Positions 25,872 through 34,627 of a stretch of DNA of 64,000 nucleotides are shown here, one piece after another. The DNA comes from CALEUX01 sp037439945. Its GTDB lineage: Bacteria; Bacteroidota; Bacteroidia; Bacteroidales; Marinilabiliaceae. Within the stretch, counting starts at the first letter, position 1, and every line of letters begins with the position of its first letter. The notes under the pieces were generated by a model. That model saw only the letters and a program-made list of their open reading frames with translations. It did no database searches and was not told where the DNA came from. The stretch spans positions 5,450-69,449 of the forward strand of contig JBBIVA010000004.1 of NCBI GenBank assembly GCA_037439945.1, in the 5' to 3' direction. The position numbers were made by a program, and so were the translations under genes.

Positions 25872-27326
25872 ATGAAAGCATTATCAGACATTGGCCTAAT
25901 TGGATTGGCGGTTATGGGTGAGAACCTGGTCCTTAATATGGAAAGCAAAGGTTTCCAGGTTTCTGTATTTAACCGTTCAACAGATAAAGTTGACAGTTTT
26001 ATTGCCGGACGTGCCAAAGGAAAAAATATTAAAGGTACACATACCCTCAGGGAATTGGTTCAATCGCTTGAGAAACCACGGAAAGTAATGCTTATGATCA
26101 AAGCAGGAAAAGCTCTTGATGATAATATCGAAAGCCTTATACCCCTTCTTGAACCAGGCGATATTATTATTGATGGTGGTAATACACATTTCCCCGACAC
26201 AAACAGGCGTACAACATACGTAGAAAGCCATGGTTTGCTATATATAGGAACGGGAGTATCAGGTGGTGAAGAAGGAGCTCTTTTAGGCCCCTCAATTATG
26301 CCCGGGGGCTCACCAAAGGCATGGCCAATTGTTAAACCAATTTTTCAGGCAATATCAGCAAAAGTAAATGACGGGACACCATGCTGCGATTGGGTTGGAG
26401 AGAATGGTGCAGGTCACTTTGTTAAAATGGTCCACAACGGTATTGAGTATGGTGACATGCAGCTTATTAATGAAGCGTATCATGTTATGAAGGATATGCT
26501 CGGAATGTCAGGCAATGAAATGTATGAAACTTTCAAAGAGTGGAACGAAGGCCCGTTAGACAGTTACCTGATTGAAATAACCAGGGACATTCTTGGATAC
26601 AAGGATACTGATGGATCACCGCTTGTAGAAAAAATTCTTGATACGGCAGGGCAAAAAGGGACAGGAAAATGGACTGCCGTGTCGGCCCTTGACTTAGGTA
26701 TTCCTTTAACACTTATCGGAGAAGCAGTTTTCTCACGTTGTCTCTCGGCCATTAAAGATGAACGCGTTGCAGCATCCAAAGTAATTTCTGGCCCAAAACC
26801 ATCGTTTAAAGGCGATAAAAAGCAATTTCTGAAAGACTTGCATGATGCACTTTATGCTTCAAAGGTAGTATCATATGCACAAGGTTATGCATTGATGGCA
26901 GCGGCCGCAAAAGAGTATGGCTGGAATCTAAATTATGGTGGTATTGCCCTTATGTGGCGCGGAGGATGTATCATTCGTTCGGTATTCCTTGGAAAGATAA
27001 AAGATGCATTTGATAAAAATCCAAATCTGACCAACCTGTTACTTGATCCGTTCTTTAAGGAAATTGTGGAAAAAGCACAGGCCGGATGGCGCAAAGTTGT
27101 TGCCGAGGCAGTCTTAAATGGAATTCCTGTACCGGCTTTCGCCACAGCCCTTAACTATTTCGACGGCTATAGAAGCGAAAGGCTGCCGGCTAACCTGCTT
27201 CAGGCACAACGTGATTATTTTGGTGCGCATACATATGAACGTATTGATAAACCACGGGGTGAATATTTCCATACAAACTGGACCGGAAGAGGAGGAACAA
27301 CTGCATCGTCAACATATAATGTTTAA
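25872..27326 (+). CDS. gnd: 6-phosphogluconate dehydrogenase, decarboxylating
   Basis: A cytoplasmic enzyme of 484 residues that oxidises and decarboxylates 6-phosphogluconate to ribulose-5-phosphate with NADP+. The N-terminal IGLIGLAVMGENLVLNMESKG is the Rossmann motif, GAGHFVKMVHNGIEYGDMQ holds the catalytic lysine and substrate contacts, and ILDTAGQKGTGKWT is the family signature. Finding it in a pectin operon is unusual. It follows the LarA-like gene by 114 bases and is closed by a terminator, so it looks like the last gene of the uxaC run. Confidence 0.97.
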   Translation: MKALSDIGLIGLAVMGENLVLNMESKGFQVSVFNRSTDKVDSFIAGRAKGKNIKGTHTLRELVQSLEKPRKVMLMIKAGKALDDNIESLIPLLEPGDIIIDGGNTHFPDTNRRTTYVESHGLLYIGTGVSGGEEGALLGPSIMPGGSPKAWPIVKPIFQAISAKVNDGTPCCDWVGENGAGHFVKMVHNGIEYGDMQLINEAYHVMKDMLGMSGNEMYETFKEWNEGPLDSYLIEITRDILGYKDTDGSPLVEKILDTAGQKGTGKWTAVSALDLGIPLTLIGEAVFSRCLSAIKDERVAASKVISGPKPSFKGDKKQFLKDLHDALYASKVVSYAQGYALMAAAAKEYGWNLNYGGIALMWRGGCIIRSVFLGKIKDAFDKNPNLTNLLLDPFFKEIVEKAQAGWRKVVAEAVLNGIPVPAFATALNYFDGYRSERLPANLLQAQRDYFGAHTYERIDKPRGEYFHTNWTGRGGTTASSTYNV

Positions 27327-27333
27327 TTTTATA

Positions 27334-27376
27334 AGTCTCAGAGTGCCTTGTGTAACTCTGAGACTACCCTTTTTTA
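27334..27376 (+). terminator. Terminator after gnd
   Basis: Eleven-base perfect arms AGTCTCAGAGT (27334-27344) and ACTCTGAGACT (27355-27365) are followed by ACCCTTTTTT. It separates the catabolic run from the TRAP transporter genes. Confidence 0.88.
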
Positions 27377-27438
27377 ATACGAAATACAAATAATCAATAT
27401 CAACCAGTTTAAATAATCATAATTTAACGCCCATCCAA

Positions 27439-28470
27439 ATGAATAATAAATTGATTGCTTTGTTTGTTTTGGTTGCACTGTTAAGCAGTTGCGGACTAAA
27501 ACACGATGTAAAGATCCTTAAACTTGGGCACACCCTCGATACAAAACACTCGGTGCATGTGGCTATGGAATTTATGGCAAAAAGAGCCAATGAGTTGTCC
27601 GGCGGAAAACTTGAGATTCAGATTTATCCCGGTGGTGTTTTGGGTTCGGAGAGAGAAAGCCTTGAGTTACTTCAGCTTGGCAGTTTAGACCTCACGAAAG
27701 TTTCAGCTGCGGCCATGGAAGGTTTTGTGGAAGAATATAAAGTTTTTGGATTGCCATATATTTTTAGCGACAAGCAACACTGTTACAATGTTTTGGATGG
27801 ACCTATAGGAGAAGAAATGCTGGCCAAAGGAGATAAATTCTGGTTAAGGGGCCTGTGTTTTTACGATGCAGGAGCCCGAAGTTTCTATTCATCGGTTCCC
27901 CTTAATACTCCAAATGATTTAAAAGGAAAAAAAATCAGGGTAATGCAAAGCATTACTGCAGTGGAAATGATACGGGCAATGGGCGGGGCCCCAACACCAA
28001 TAGCCTGGGGTGAGCTTTATACAGCTCTACAGGGTGGTGTAGTTGACGGTGCCGAAAACAATCCTCCAAGTTTTTATTTATCGAGGCACTATGAAGTATG
28101 TAAATATTATATTCTTAATGAGCATACTATGATTCCGGATGTAATGATTGTTAGCACACATGCCTGGAATAAGCTTAATGATGATGAAAAAAAGTGGCTT
28201 CAGCAGGCTGCTGATGAATCAGTAGTGGTTCAAAGAAAGGAATGGAAAAAGTCGGAAGAAGAAGCCCTTGCTGCGGTGAAAGAAGCCGGTGTAACGGTAG
28301 TTTACCCCGATAAAACCCCTTTTATGGCTCCTGTAGAAGGCGTATTTGACCTTTATAAGTCAAACCCAAAAGTTTATGACCTCATAAAACAGATTAAGGC
28401 CCTTAAAACGGGTACAGCAATACCCGATTCAATTAAACAGGGGAATCAAACCACTGGCCAAATAAATTAG
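27439..28470 (+). CDS. dctP: TRAP transporter substrate-binding protein (DctP type)
   Basis: A substrate-binding lipoprotein of 343 residues (lipobox LSSC). The DctP fold is seen in LGHTLDTKHSVH, FGLPYIFSD and GKKIRVMQSITAVEMIRAMGG, which includes the arginine that grips the substrate carboxylate. The segment GELYTALQGGVVDGAENNPP is also typical. It should deliver a sugar acid, most likely galacturonate or an unsaturated uronate, to the DctQ/DctM permease encoded next. Context, not sequence, suggests the substrate. Confidence 0.93.
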   Translation: MNNKLIALFVLVALLSSCGLKHDVKILKLGHTLDTKHSVHVAMEFMAKRANELSGGKLEIQIYPGGVLGSERESLELLQLGSLDLTKVSAAAMEGFVEEYKVFGLPYIFSDKQHCYNVLDGPIGEEMLAKGDKFWLRGLCFYDAGARSFYSSVPLNTPNDLKGKKIRVMQSITAVEMIRAMGGAPTPIAWGELYTALQGGVVDGAENNPPSFYLSRHYEVCKYYILNEHTMIPDVMIVSTHAWNKLNDDEKKWLQQAADESVVVQRKEWKKSEEEALAAVKEAGVTVVYPDKTPFMAPVEGVFDLYKSNPKVYDLIKQIKALKTGTAIPDSIKQGNQTTGQIN

Positions 28471-28516
28471 AAATAACTAAACCCGCTATAAACAATATAG
28501 TAATAAACTCTTAATT

Positions 28517-29002
28517 ATGAAATTCAGAGAAAAAATTGACAGAATACTCGAAATTTTTCTTATAATAATAATGAGTACTCTGGTAATTGATGTAGTTTGG
28601 CAGGTAGCAAGTCGCTACATATTTGCCAATCCAAGTTCTTTCACCGATGAACTGGCAGGATTTCTGCTAATTTGGGTAGGTATGGCCGGTGCTGCCTATG
28701 TTAAAGGCAAAAATGAACACCTGGCAATAGATATTCTCCATAGTAAACTCTCACCGCAAAACAGGGCCCGTTTGCTCATATTTATCAATTCCCTTATAGT
28801 TATATTCTGTATATCAATTATGATAATAGGGGGAATATGGCTGGTTTATACCCGTTTTGTTTTGGGACAGATATCTGCAGCTTTACAAATTCCAATTGGT
28901 TATGTTTACATGATTGTTCCCATAACCGGAATATTAATGACATATTATGCCATTGATGATATAAAATTATTTTTCCAAGAGTTAAAATCCTTAAACCAAT
29001 AA
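28517..29002 (+). CDS. dctQ: TRAP transporter small permease (DctQ)
   Basis: A small integral membrane protein of 161 residues with four predicted spans (about 15-35, 48-66, 88-110 and 130-152). The FTDELAGFLLIWVGMAGAAYV segment is characteristic of DctQ. It ends 4 bases before dctM, and the two subunits form the inner-membrane part of the transporter. Confidence 0.93.
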   Translation: MKFREKIDRILEIFLIIIMSTLVIDVVWQVASRYIFANPSSFTDELAGFLLIWVGMAGAAYVKGKNEHLAIDILHSKLSPQNRARLLIFINSLIVIFCISIMIIGGIWLVYTRFVLGQISAALQIPIGYVYMIVPITGILMTYYAIDDIKLFFQELKSLNQ

Positions 29003-29006
29003 TGCC

Positions 29007-30311
29007 ATGGAGCTCGATATATTAGGAATTCTGGTTCTCGTTTTATCTTTTCTTTTCTTTCTGGTAATTGGTGTTCCGGTTGCCTATAGTATAGGTTTAT
29101 CCGCAGTTGCCACCATGTTGGTCAGTTTTGATGCCTTACCTGCTTATTCAACCCTGGCTCAACGGATGGCCACCAGTCTTGACAGTTTTTCACTTTTAGC
29201 CATACCCTTTTTTATTCTCGCCGGGCAGCTGATGAACTCAGGGGGAATTGCCATACGACTTATTGAATTTGCAAAAGTAATGGTGGGACGCCTTCCTGGC
29301 GGGTTAGCCTTTGTAAATGTTACGGCAAATATGTTGTTTGGGGCAATTTCAGGGTCCGCCGCAGCATCGGCATCGGCAATTGGTTCAATAATGGGCCCCC
29401 AAATGAAAAAAGAGGGATATGAAGAAAATTTCTCTGCAGCAATAAACATTACATCTGCAACAACAGGCTTAGCAATTCCGCCAAGTAATATTCTGATAGT
29501 TTATTCGCTTGCAAGTGGTGGGGTTTCAATTGCAGCATTATTTCTGGCCGGTTATCTTCCGGGCATTTTAACAGGTATTGCCCTAATGATTGTAGGCGGG
29601 GTTTATGCTTACAGAAAAAAATATCCGGTTGGACAATCTGTTACATTGAAATTTGCAACCAAAAAATTTCTTGATGCAATTCCGAGCCTTTTACTTCTTT
29701 TAATTGTAATTGGTGGTATTGTAGCCGGCTTTTTTACCGCTACCGAAGCTTCAGCAATTGCTGTTGTTTATTGTCTTGTACTCGCATTTGTTTACAAGGA
29801 GGTAAAAATGAAAAACCTACCGGCAATAATTGTAAACACAGTTAAAACCACCGGAATTGTTATGTTGCTTATTGCAACATCCATGGGGTTATCATGGGTT
29901 ATGTCATTCGAAAATATTCCACAAACTGTAAGCGATGGCCTTTTATCGGTTTCATCAAACCCGTTTATGATTTTACTTATGATTAACCTTATATTGTTAT
30001 TTGTTGGTATATTTATGGATATGACACCGGCAGTACTGATTTTTACCCCCATATTTCTGCCCATAGTAACATCACAACTGGGACTGGATCCTATTCATTT
30101 TGGAATAATAATGATTCTTAACCTAAATGTGGGGTTATGCACACCACCGGTTGGATCAGTATTATTCATCGGATGCAGCGTAGCAAAACTTAAAATTCAG
30201 GATGTTGTAAAACCTATGATCCCGTTTTTTATTGCCATGATAGTTATTCTGTTATTAATAACGTACATACCATCAATCAGTTTGGTTGTCCCAAGGATGT
30301 TTGGGTTCTAA
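29007..30311 (+). CDS. dctM: TRAP transporter large permease (DctM)
   Basis: An integral membrane protein of 434 residues with about twelve spans, the sodium-coupled transport subunit. Family segments include LDSFSLLAIPFFILAGQLM, GAISGSAAASASAIGSIMGP, AIPPSNILIVYS and NLNVGLCTPPVGSVLFIGC. Its gene follows dctQ by 4 bases. Confidence 0.95.
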   Translation: MELDILGILVLVLSFLFFLVIGVPVAYSIGLSAVATMLVSFDALPAYSTLAQRMATSLDSFSLLAIPFFILAGQLMNSGGIAIRLIEFAKVMVGRLPGGLAFVNVTANMLFGAISGSAAASASAIGSIMGPQMKKEGYEENFSAAINITSATTGLAIPPSNILIVYSLASGGVSIAALFLAGYLPGILTGIALMIVGGVYAYRKKYPVGQSVTLKFATKKFLDAIPSLLLLLIVIGGIVAGFFTATEASAIAVVYCLVLAFVYKEVKMKNLPAIIVNTVKTTGIVMLLIATSMGLSWVMSFENIPQTVSDGLLSVSSNPFMILLMINLILLFVGIFMDMTPAVLIFTPIFLPIVTSQLGLDPIHFGIIMILNLNVGLCTPPVGSVLFIGCSVAKLKIQDVVKPMIPFFIAMIVILLLITYIPSISLVVPRMFGF

Positions 30312-30338
30312 ACAGGATCAAATTCCTGCATAAAGAAT

Positions 30339-30372
30339 GGCATTTGCAGATTGAAATTAACTTGCAAATGCC
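30339..30372 (+). repeat. Hairpin after dctM
   Basis: Arms GGCATTTGCA (30339-30348) and TGCAAATGCC (30363-30372) are perfect, with a 14-base loop. No clear T-run follows, so it may stabilise or attenuate the TRAP mRNA rather than terminate it. Confidence 0.5.
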
Positions 30373-30389
30373 CTTCAAATAATATAAAA

Positions 30390-30562
30390 TGAAACGAACA
30401 TGTTTACGAAAAACTTAACTTTTACAACTGGTGAACAGGTTTCTCACCTATTTTCGGGAAACAACATTGATTCGAAAATAGATGATGTAAAAATTGTGAA
30501 CATGAAGTTCATCCGGCAAACCGGATCAAGCTATCCGGCTTTAAAATAAAAATTATTTACGG
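30390..30562 (+). repeat. 172-bp start-codon repeat, copy 1
   Basis: A 173-base copy of a repeat found again at 38823-38996 (minus) and 59114-59283. It begins with ATGAAACGAACATGTTT and ends with TTATTTACGG directly before the ATGAAAC of the second LacI gene, so the element is flanked by the 7-base direct repeat ATGAAAC. It contains an intact small reading frame (separate entry). Confidence 0.75.
30400..30549 (+). CDS. Small ORF inside repeat copy 1 (49 residues)
   Basis: An open frame of 49 codons from ATG to TAA. Its C-terminal half (SKIDDVKIVNMKFIRQTG) aligns with the small frame in copy 3 (SKIDEVKIAKMEFYRKNG), with mostly conservative replacements (D/E, K/N, F/F). That pattern suggests past or present translation. 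No signal peptide or known domain is seen. It ends 13 bases before the LacI start codon and could act as a leader ORF. Confidence 0.4.
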   Translation: MFTKNLTFTTGEQVSHLFSGNNIDSKIDDVKIVNMKFIRQTGSSYPALK

Positions 30563-31609
30563 ATGAAACAAGTCAGAATTAAAGATATTGCAATTAAAGC
30601 CGGGGTTTCAATTGGAACTGTTGACAGGGTTTTACATGACAGGGGTGAAGTTGCTGCCGAAACCCGGGAGAAAGTTTTAACTATGGCCCGGGAAATGCAC
30701 TATCAGCCAAACATTGTAGCACAGGCGCTTACATCAAAAAAACAATATAACCTTGCCGCTTTATTACCACGCGGCGGCGATGATAATGTTTACTGGATGT
30801 TACATCCACAGGGAATTGAAAAGGCGGTAAAGGAACTACAGCCATTCCAGGTTGATGTAAGGTTCTTTTTCTTTGAGTTGCATAATGGGCCAGATTTCCT
30901 GAAAAAAACAGAAGAAATACTTGAATATAACCCTGAAGGGGTAATTTTTGCACCTATACTAAAGAAAGAGTCTTTAAGGTTTTGCGATGGGTTGGATCAG
31001 GCAAATATTCCATATATTTTTATAGACACATTCATTGAAAATACCCAATGCCTTGCTTTCATAGGTGAGGATGCCTATCAGGGCGGGCGCGTTGCTGCAA
31101 GCCTTATTGATTATGGCTTAAACACCTTAAAAGATATTTTGATTGTAAACATTGCAAAAGATTTGGAAAATACCCAACACCTCAATGCCAGGAACCAAGG
31201 TTTTATGAGTTTCTTTTTAGATGCCGGAAAAAATATGGGGATGAAAATTACCGTTGAAATTCCCTCAGCTGAAAGCAGTGAAGTTGAAAAACGAATGGAC
31301 TTTATCCTTAATAACAACAAAAATATTGGGGCTGTTTTGGTTTCAAGTGCAAAAACACATGTTATAGCCCGGTATATTGAAAAAAAGAAACTTAAAGATA
31401 TTACCCTTGTTGGATATGAAGTAACACGTAAAAATGTAGATTATCTCAAAAAGGGTATAATTCAATTCCTTATCGGTCAAAAACCAAAGGAGCAGGCCGG
31501 TAAAGCTGTAAAAAAGATGTTTGACTACCTTACAGCACGAAAACTGCCGGTAAAAAGAGAATACCAACCGGTTGAAATCATTAATGTTGAAAATGTAGAT
31601 CTTTTTTAA
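30563..31609 (+). CDS. LacI-family transcriptional regulator
   Basis: A regulator of 348 residues. The HTH (RIKDIAIKAGVSIGTVDRVL, residues 4-23) and hinge (NIVAQALTSKKQYNLAALLP) are intact, followed by a sugar-binding effector domain. The hinge and effector differ from the LacI at 17656-18684, so the two probably see different signals. It sits between the TRAP genes and uxaE, and the start codon coincides with the end of repeat copy 1. Control of uptake and tagaturonate epimerisation is the simplest reading. Confidence 0.88.
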   Translation: MKQVRIKDIAIKAGVSIGTVDRVLHDRGEVAAETREKVLTMAREMHYQPNIVAQALTSKKQYNLAALLPRGGDDNVYWMLHPQGIEKAVKELQPFQVDVRFFFFELHNGPDFLKKTEEILEYNPEGVIFAPILKKESLRFCDGLDQANIPYIFIDTFIENTQCLAFIGEDAYQGGRVAASLIDYGLNTLKDILIVNIAKDLENTQHLNARNQGFMSFFLDAGKNMGMKITVEIPSAESSEVEKRMDFILNNNKNIGAVLVSSAKTHVIARYIEKKKLKDITLVGYEVTRKNVDYLKKGIIQFLIGQKPKEQAGKAVKKMFDYLTARKLPVKREYQPVEIINVENVDLF

Positions 31610-31711
31610 CCGGAGATAAAATTGTGGGTATGCAAATATATCAAAATGAACACAAAGTTTCAATTACATGGTTTCGGCGCTTAAAAAAAACTACCGAATA
31701 AAAACTTTAAT

Positions 31712-32962
31712 ATGAAAAAACTTTCAAAATACTCAATTGGGATGGGCGACAGATTTGCCCATCAGGCAAAATGGCAGTTAAAAGCCGTTATCGATGCCGA
31801 AAAAAAAGGGTTCAGTATAACCCCTGTGTGGAATAAATCAAACCGGGAACATACATTTATTGGGAGTAAACCCGAAGATACAAGAAATGCTGTTGAAGTA
31901 GCTGTTAAAACATCAAACTGGAACAAACCATATTTTGTTGATGCCGACCACATTAACCTGGATACGGTTGATAAATTCATGGCCGGTTCAGATTTCTTCA
32001 CCATAGATGTGGCTTCATACATTGGTAAACAAGGTGATTGTGCTGAAGTAAATTCATTCATTGAAAAAATGAAGCCATATATTGGTACCTTTAACATCCC
32101 CGGGATTTCCAAACCATTTAACATTACTGAGGACAAACTGAAAGAAATTGCCGACCAGTTTTTTTATGCAGCCTGCATGGCCGGCGAAACATATAAAAAA
32201 ATTGTTGCAGCTAAAGGTGAAGGAAATTTCATAACCGAGGTTTCAATGGATGAAGTACCAAATCCACAAACCCCTGTTGAACTGTTTTTCATTTTAGCTA
32301 TGCTGGCCCATTATAAGGTTCCGGCACAAACTATCGCACCCAAATTTACAGGCAGGTTTAATAAAGGTGTTGATTATGTTGGCAATACCAAAGCTTTTGC
32401 CGAAGAGTTTGAATCAAGTCTTTTAGTTATTGACTTTGCTATAGAAAAATTCGGTTTACCATCTGAATTAAAAATGAGTATTCATTCTGGTTCAGACAAA
32501 TTCAGTATTTATGAACCAATTCGCGACCTGACCCAAAAGTATGGTAAAGGTTTTCACCTAAAAACAGCGGGTACTACATGGCTTGAAGAAGTAATAGGGT
32601 TGGCGCTGGCCGGTGGTGAGGCTCTCGATTTCGCAAAGGATATTTATGCAAGAGCCCTTCAAAATGTTGAAAAACTTTGTGCTCCTTATGCTGATGTTAT
32701 TGATATTGATGAATCAAAACTACCATCTGCCGAAACTGTTAAAACCTGGAGCAATGAGGATTTGGCAAATGCATTGCGTCATATTCCAGGGCATTCACAA
32801 TACAACCCAAATATGCGTCAATTAGTGCATGTGGCATTTAAACTGGCTGCCGAAAAAATTGATAAGTATAATGAACTTCTCGAAAAACATGAAGAGATTG
32901 TTGGACAATGCGTTTATGACAATATTTATGAAAGGCATTTAAAAAGGTTGCTTAATCTATAA
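31712..32962 (+). CDS. uxaE: Tagaturonate 3-epimerase
   Basis: A protein of 416 residues matching the UxaE family, first described in Thermotoga, which converts D-tagaturonate to D-fructuronate. Family segments include SIGMGDRFAHQAKWQL, PYFVDADHINLDTVD (metal-binding DxDH) and MSIHSGSDKFSIYEPI. It replaces the UxaB/UxaA branch by feeding galacturonate carbon into the fructuronate/mannonate branch, consistent with the SDR reductase upstream. It lies 102 bases downstream of the LacI gene and ends at a terminator. Confidence 0.9.
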   Translation: MKKLSKYSIGMGDRFAHQAKWQLKAVIDAEKKGFSITPVWNKSNREHTFIGSKPEDTRNAVEVAVKTSNWNKPYFVDADHINLDTVDKFMAGSDFFTIDVASYIGKQGDCAEVNSFIEKMKPYIGTFNIPGISKPFNITEDKLKEIADQFFYAACMAGETYKKIVAAKGEGNFITEVSMDEVPNPQTPVELFFILAMLAHYKVPAQTIAPKFTGRFNKGVDYVGNTKAFAEEFESSLLVIDFAIEKFGLPSELKMSIHSGSDKFSIYEPIRDLTQKYGKGFHLKTAGTTWLEEVIGLALAGGEALDFAKDIYARALQNVEKLCAPYADVIDIDESKLPSAETVKTWSNEDLANALRHIPGHSQYNPNMRQLVHVAFKLAAEKIDKYNELLEKHEEIVGQCVYDNIYERHLKRLLNL

Positions 32963-32980
32963 TTGCTTAAACAGTAAACT

Positions 32981-33015
32981 AAAAAAGGGCTTCACCGATT
33001 TGTGAGCCTTTTTTT
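32981..33015 (+). terminator. Terminator after uxaE
   Basis: AAAAAAGGGCTTCAC and GTGAGCCTTTTTTT form an A/T-flanked stem with two small bulges, followed by the T-run. With A-runs on the other side it may also serve the convergent GH28 gene. Confidence 0.75.
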
Positions 33016-33051
33016 AAACCTTTTATACATAATATAACCTGTTACAGTAGA

Positions 33052-34419
33052 TTACTTCGCCCAGGAAGGGGGTTCAGCCTGTCCGCCAATGGATACATCC
33101 TCCAGAATTATATTTCGGGCATCCTGCAAATCAAAGGCTATACCAGCTTTTAAGATTGAAATATTCTTGAAAAATATATTCTCAATTTTCTTCTCTGAGA
33201 AACCATGTATTACTATACCTCCAGCTGTAGCTTCATTGCATACCACATCCTCCACAAAAATTTTATGAATAGTGGTAACATTTCCTTTTCCTTCCTTATG
33301 GTAAAATGATGTTATAAAAAAGCAGTCCTCAACTTTATCAAGCTTAACATTTTTAAAGAATATATTTGAAATTTCTCCGCCCCTGTCGGGATTCGATTTT
33401 ATATAAAGTCCTCTTTTCAAATATCCTGTGGCATGGCAATTTTCAACAAATATGTTGTGAACTCCAGCAGACATTTCACTCCCAATAACAATCCCATGCA
33501 GCCCTAATAACTTACAATTTCGTATAATAATATTGCGCGAACTCCTGCCAATTGTTCGTCCTTCTAAATCACGCCCTGCCTTAATTGCCACATTATCATC
33601 TGCATTATTAAAAATCACATCTTCAATCAATATATCTTCAGAATATTCAGGATCTATCCCATCATTGTTTTTGTTTTGAGCATCGAATTCAATACCACGT
33701 ACAGTAGCATTTTTACACATAAGAAGATGCACACACCAAAATGGTGAATCTTCAATTTTTACACCTTCAATTAAAATATTTTCGCACTCGTAAAATTGAA
33801 TCAAATGTGGACGCAGGAAGTGCCCTTCACCAAAAATCCTTTGCTCAACCGGAACATTTGAATTGTTCATTTTCCTGCTCAATAACTGATCATCCCTTTG
33901 CTTGTCCCTCCAAAGCTGCCAGGTTTGCGATGCCTCTCCATCAATTATGCCTTTACCGGTAATTGCAATATTTTTACAATTATGGGCGTAAATAAATGGG
34001 CTGTAATTAAATAACAAGGTGCCTTCCCAACTAGTAGCCACAACCGGCAGATATCCTGAAGGTTCACCAGAGAATTTTAACACTGCTCCTTCACTCAAAT
34101 GAAGTTCGGTATTACCTGTAAAATGTATTGGCCCTTCCATTCGGTATACACCCGGAGGTACAATAATTCTTCCTCCACCTGCATCTTTTATCGCTGCCAT
34201 TGCTTTATCGAAAGCTGGTTTACAGTTGGAAACTGAATCCCCCCTTGCTCCAAAATCTGTTATAAGGAAGAAATTATCAGGGAAAACCGGAACTTTAATA
34301 CGAGAAAGAATTTCTTCCTTTGAATCAAAGGATACTTTCTTTTTACTTTGTTTAACACACCCAATAAAGGGCACTATGGCAACAATTAAAAATGCAACAA
34401 ATATTTTCTTATTGTTCAT
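33052..34419 (-). CDS. GH28 polygalacturonase, lipoprotein
   Basis: A lipoprotein of 455 residues (lipobox FIGC) with a right-handed beta-helix. The GH28 active-site motifs are in order: NNDGID (about 252-257), NADDNVAIK (the catalytic aspartates), GLHGIVIGSE (catalytic-site His) and RGLYIKS. It should hydrolyse alpha-1,4 galacturonic linkages, as an exo- or endo-enzyme. It is the most downstream gene of the minus-strand pectin block. Its upstream gap carries a copy of the long intergenic repeat described at 34478-34615. Confidence 0.93.
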   Translation of the reverse strand: MNNKKIFVAFLIVAIVPFIGCVKQSKKKVSFDSKEEILSRIKVPVFPDNFFLITDFGARGDSVSNCKPAFDKAMAAIKDAGGGRIIVPPGVYRMEGPIHFTGNTELHLSEGAVLKFSGEPSGYLPVVATSWEGTLLFNYSPFIYAHNCKNIAITGKGIIDGEASQTWQLWRDKQRDDQLLSRKMNNSNVPVEQRIFGEGHFLRPHLIQFYECENILIEGVKIEDSPFWCVHLLMCKNATVRGIEFDAQNKNNDGIDPEYSEDILIEDVIFNNADDNVAIKAGRDLEGRTIGRSSRNIIIRNCKLLGLHGIVIGSEMSAGVHNIFVENCHATGYLKRGLYIKSNPDRGGEISNIFFKNVKLDKVEDCFFITSFYHKEGKGNVTTIHKIFVEDVVCNEATAGGIVIHGFSEKKIENIFFKNISILKAGIAFDLQDARNIILEDVSIGGQAEPPSWAK

Positions 34420-34477
34420 TGTTGTTAATTATTATCCGTTAAACCTAAAGCTTTTTAAACCCTGTTTAGAAAAGCTT

Positions 34478-34615
34478 TATTTGTAAGCATTTATGATTAC
34501 AAATATTTAGTTTTTTAAAGCGATCTGTCAAATAAAAAATCACACAATCAATACATTAAAATAGTAATTTTTAATGATGGCTATTAGAAAAACCGGCTAA
34601 AGACAAATTTGGGTT
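34478..34615 (-). repeat. Long intergenic repeat, truncated copy 1
   Basis: Upstream of the GH28 gene. On the minus strand it runs from ACCCAAATTTGTCTTTAGCC to ACTAAATATTTGTAATCATA and GCTTAC. It shares most of its length with 36221-35998 (minus) and, more weakly, with 56539-56765 (plus). The ATATTTG may serve as a -7 element. Confidence 0.65.
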
Positions 34616-34627
34616 AAAATACGGGTG

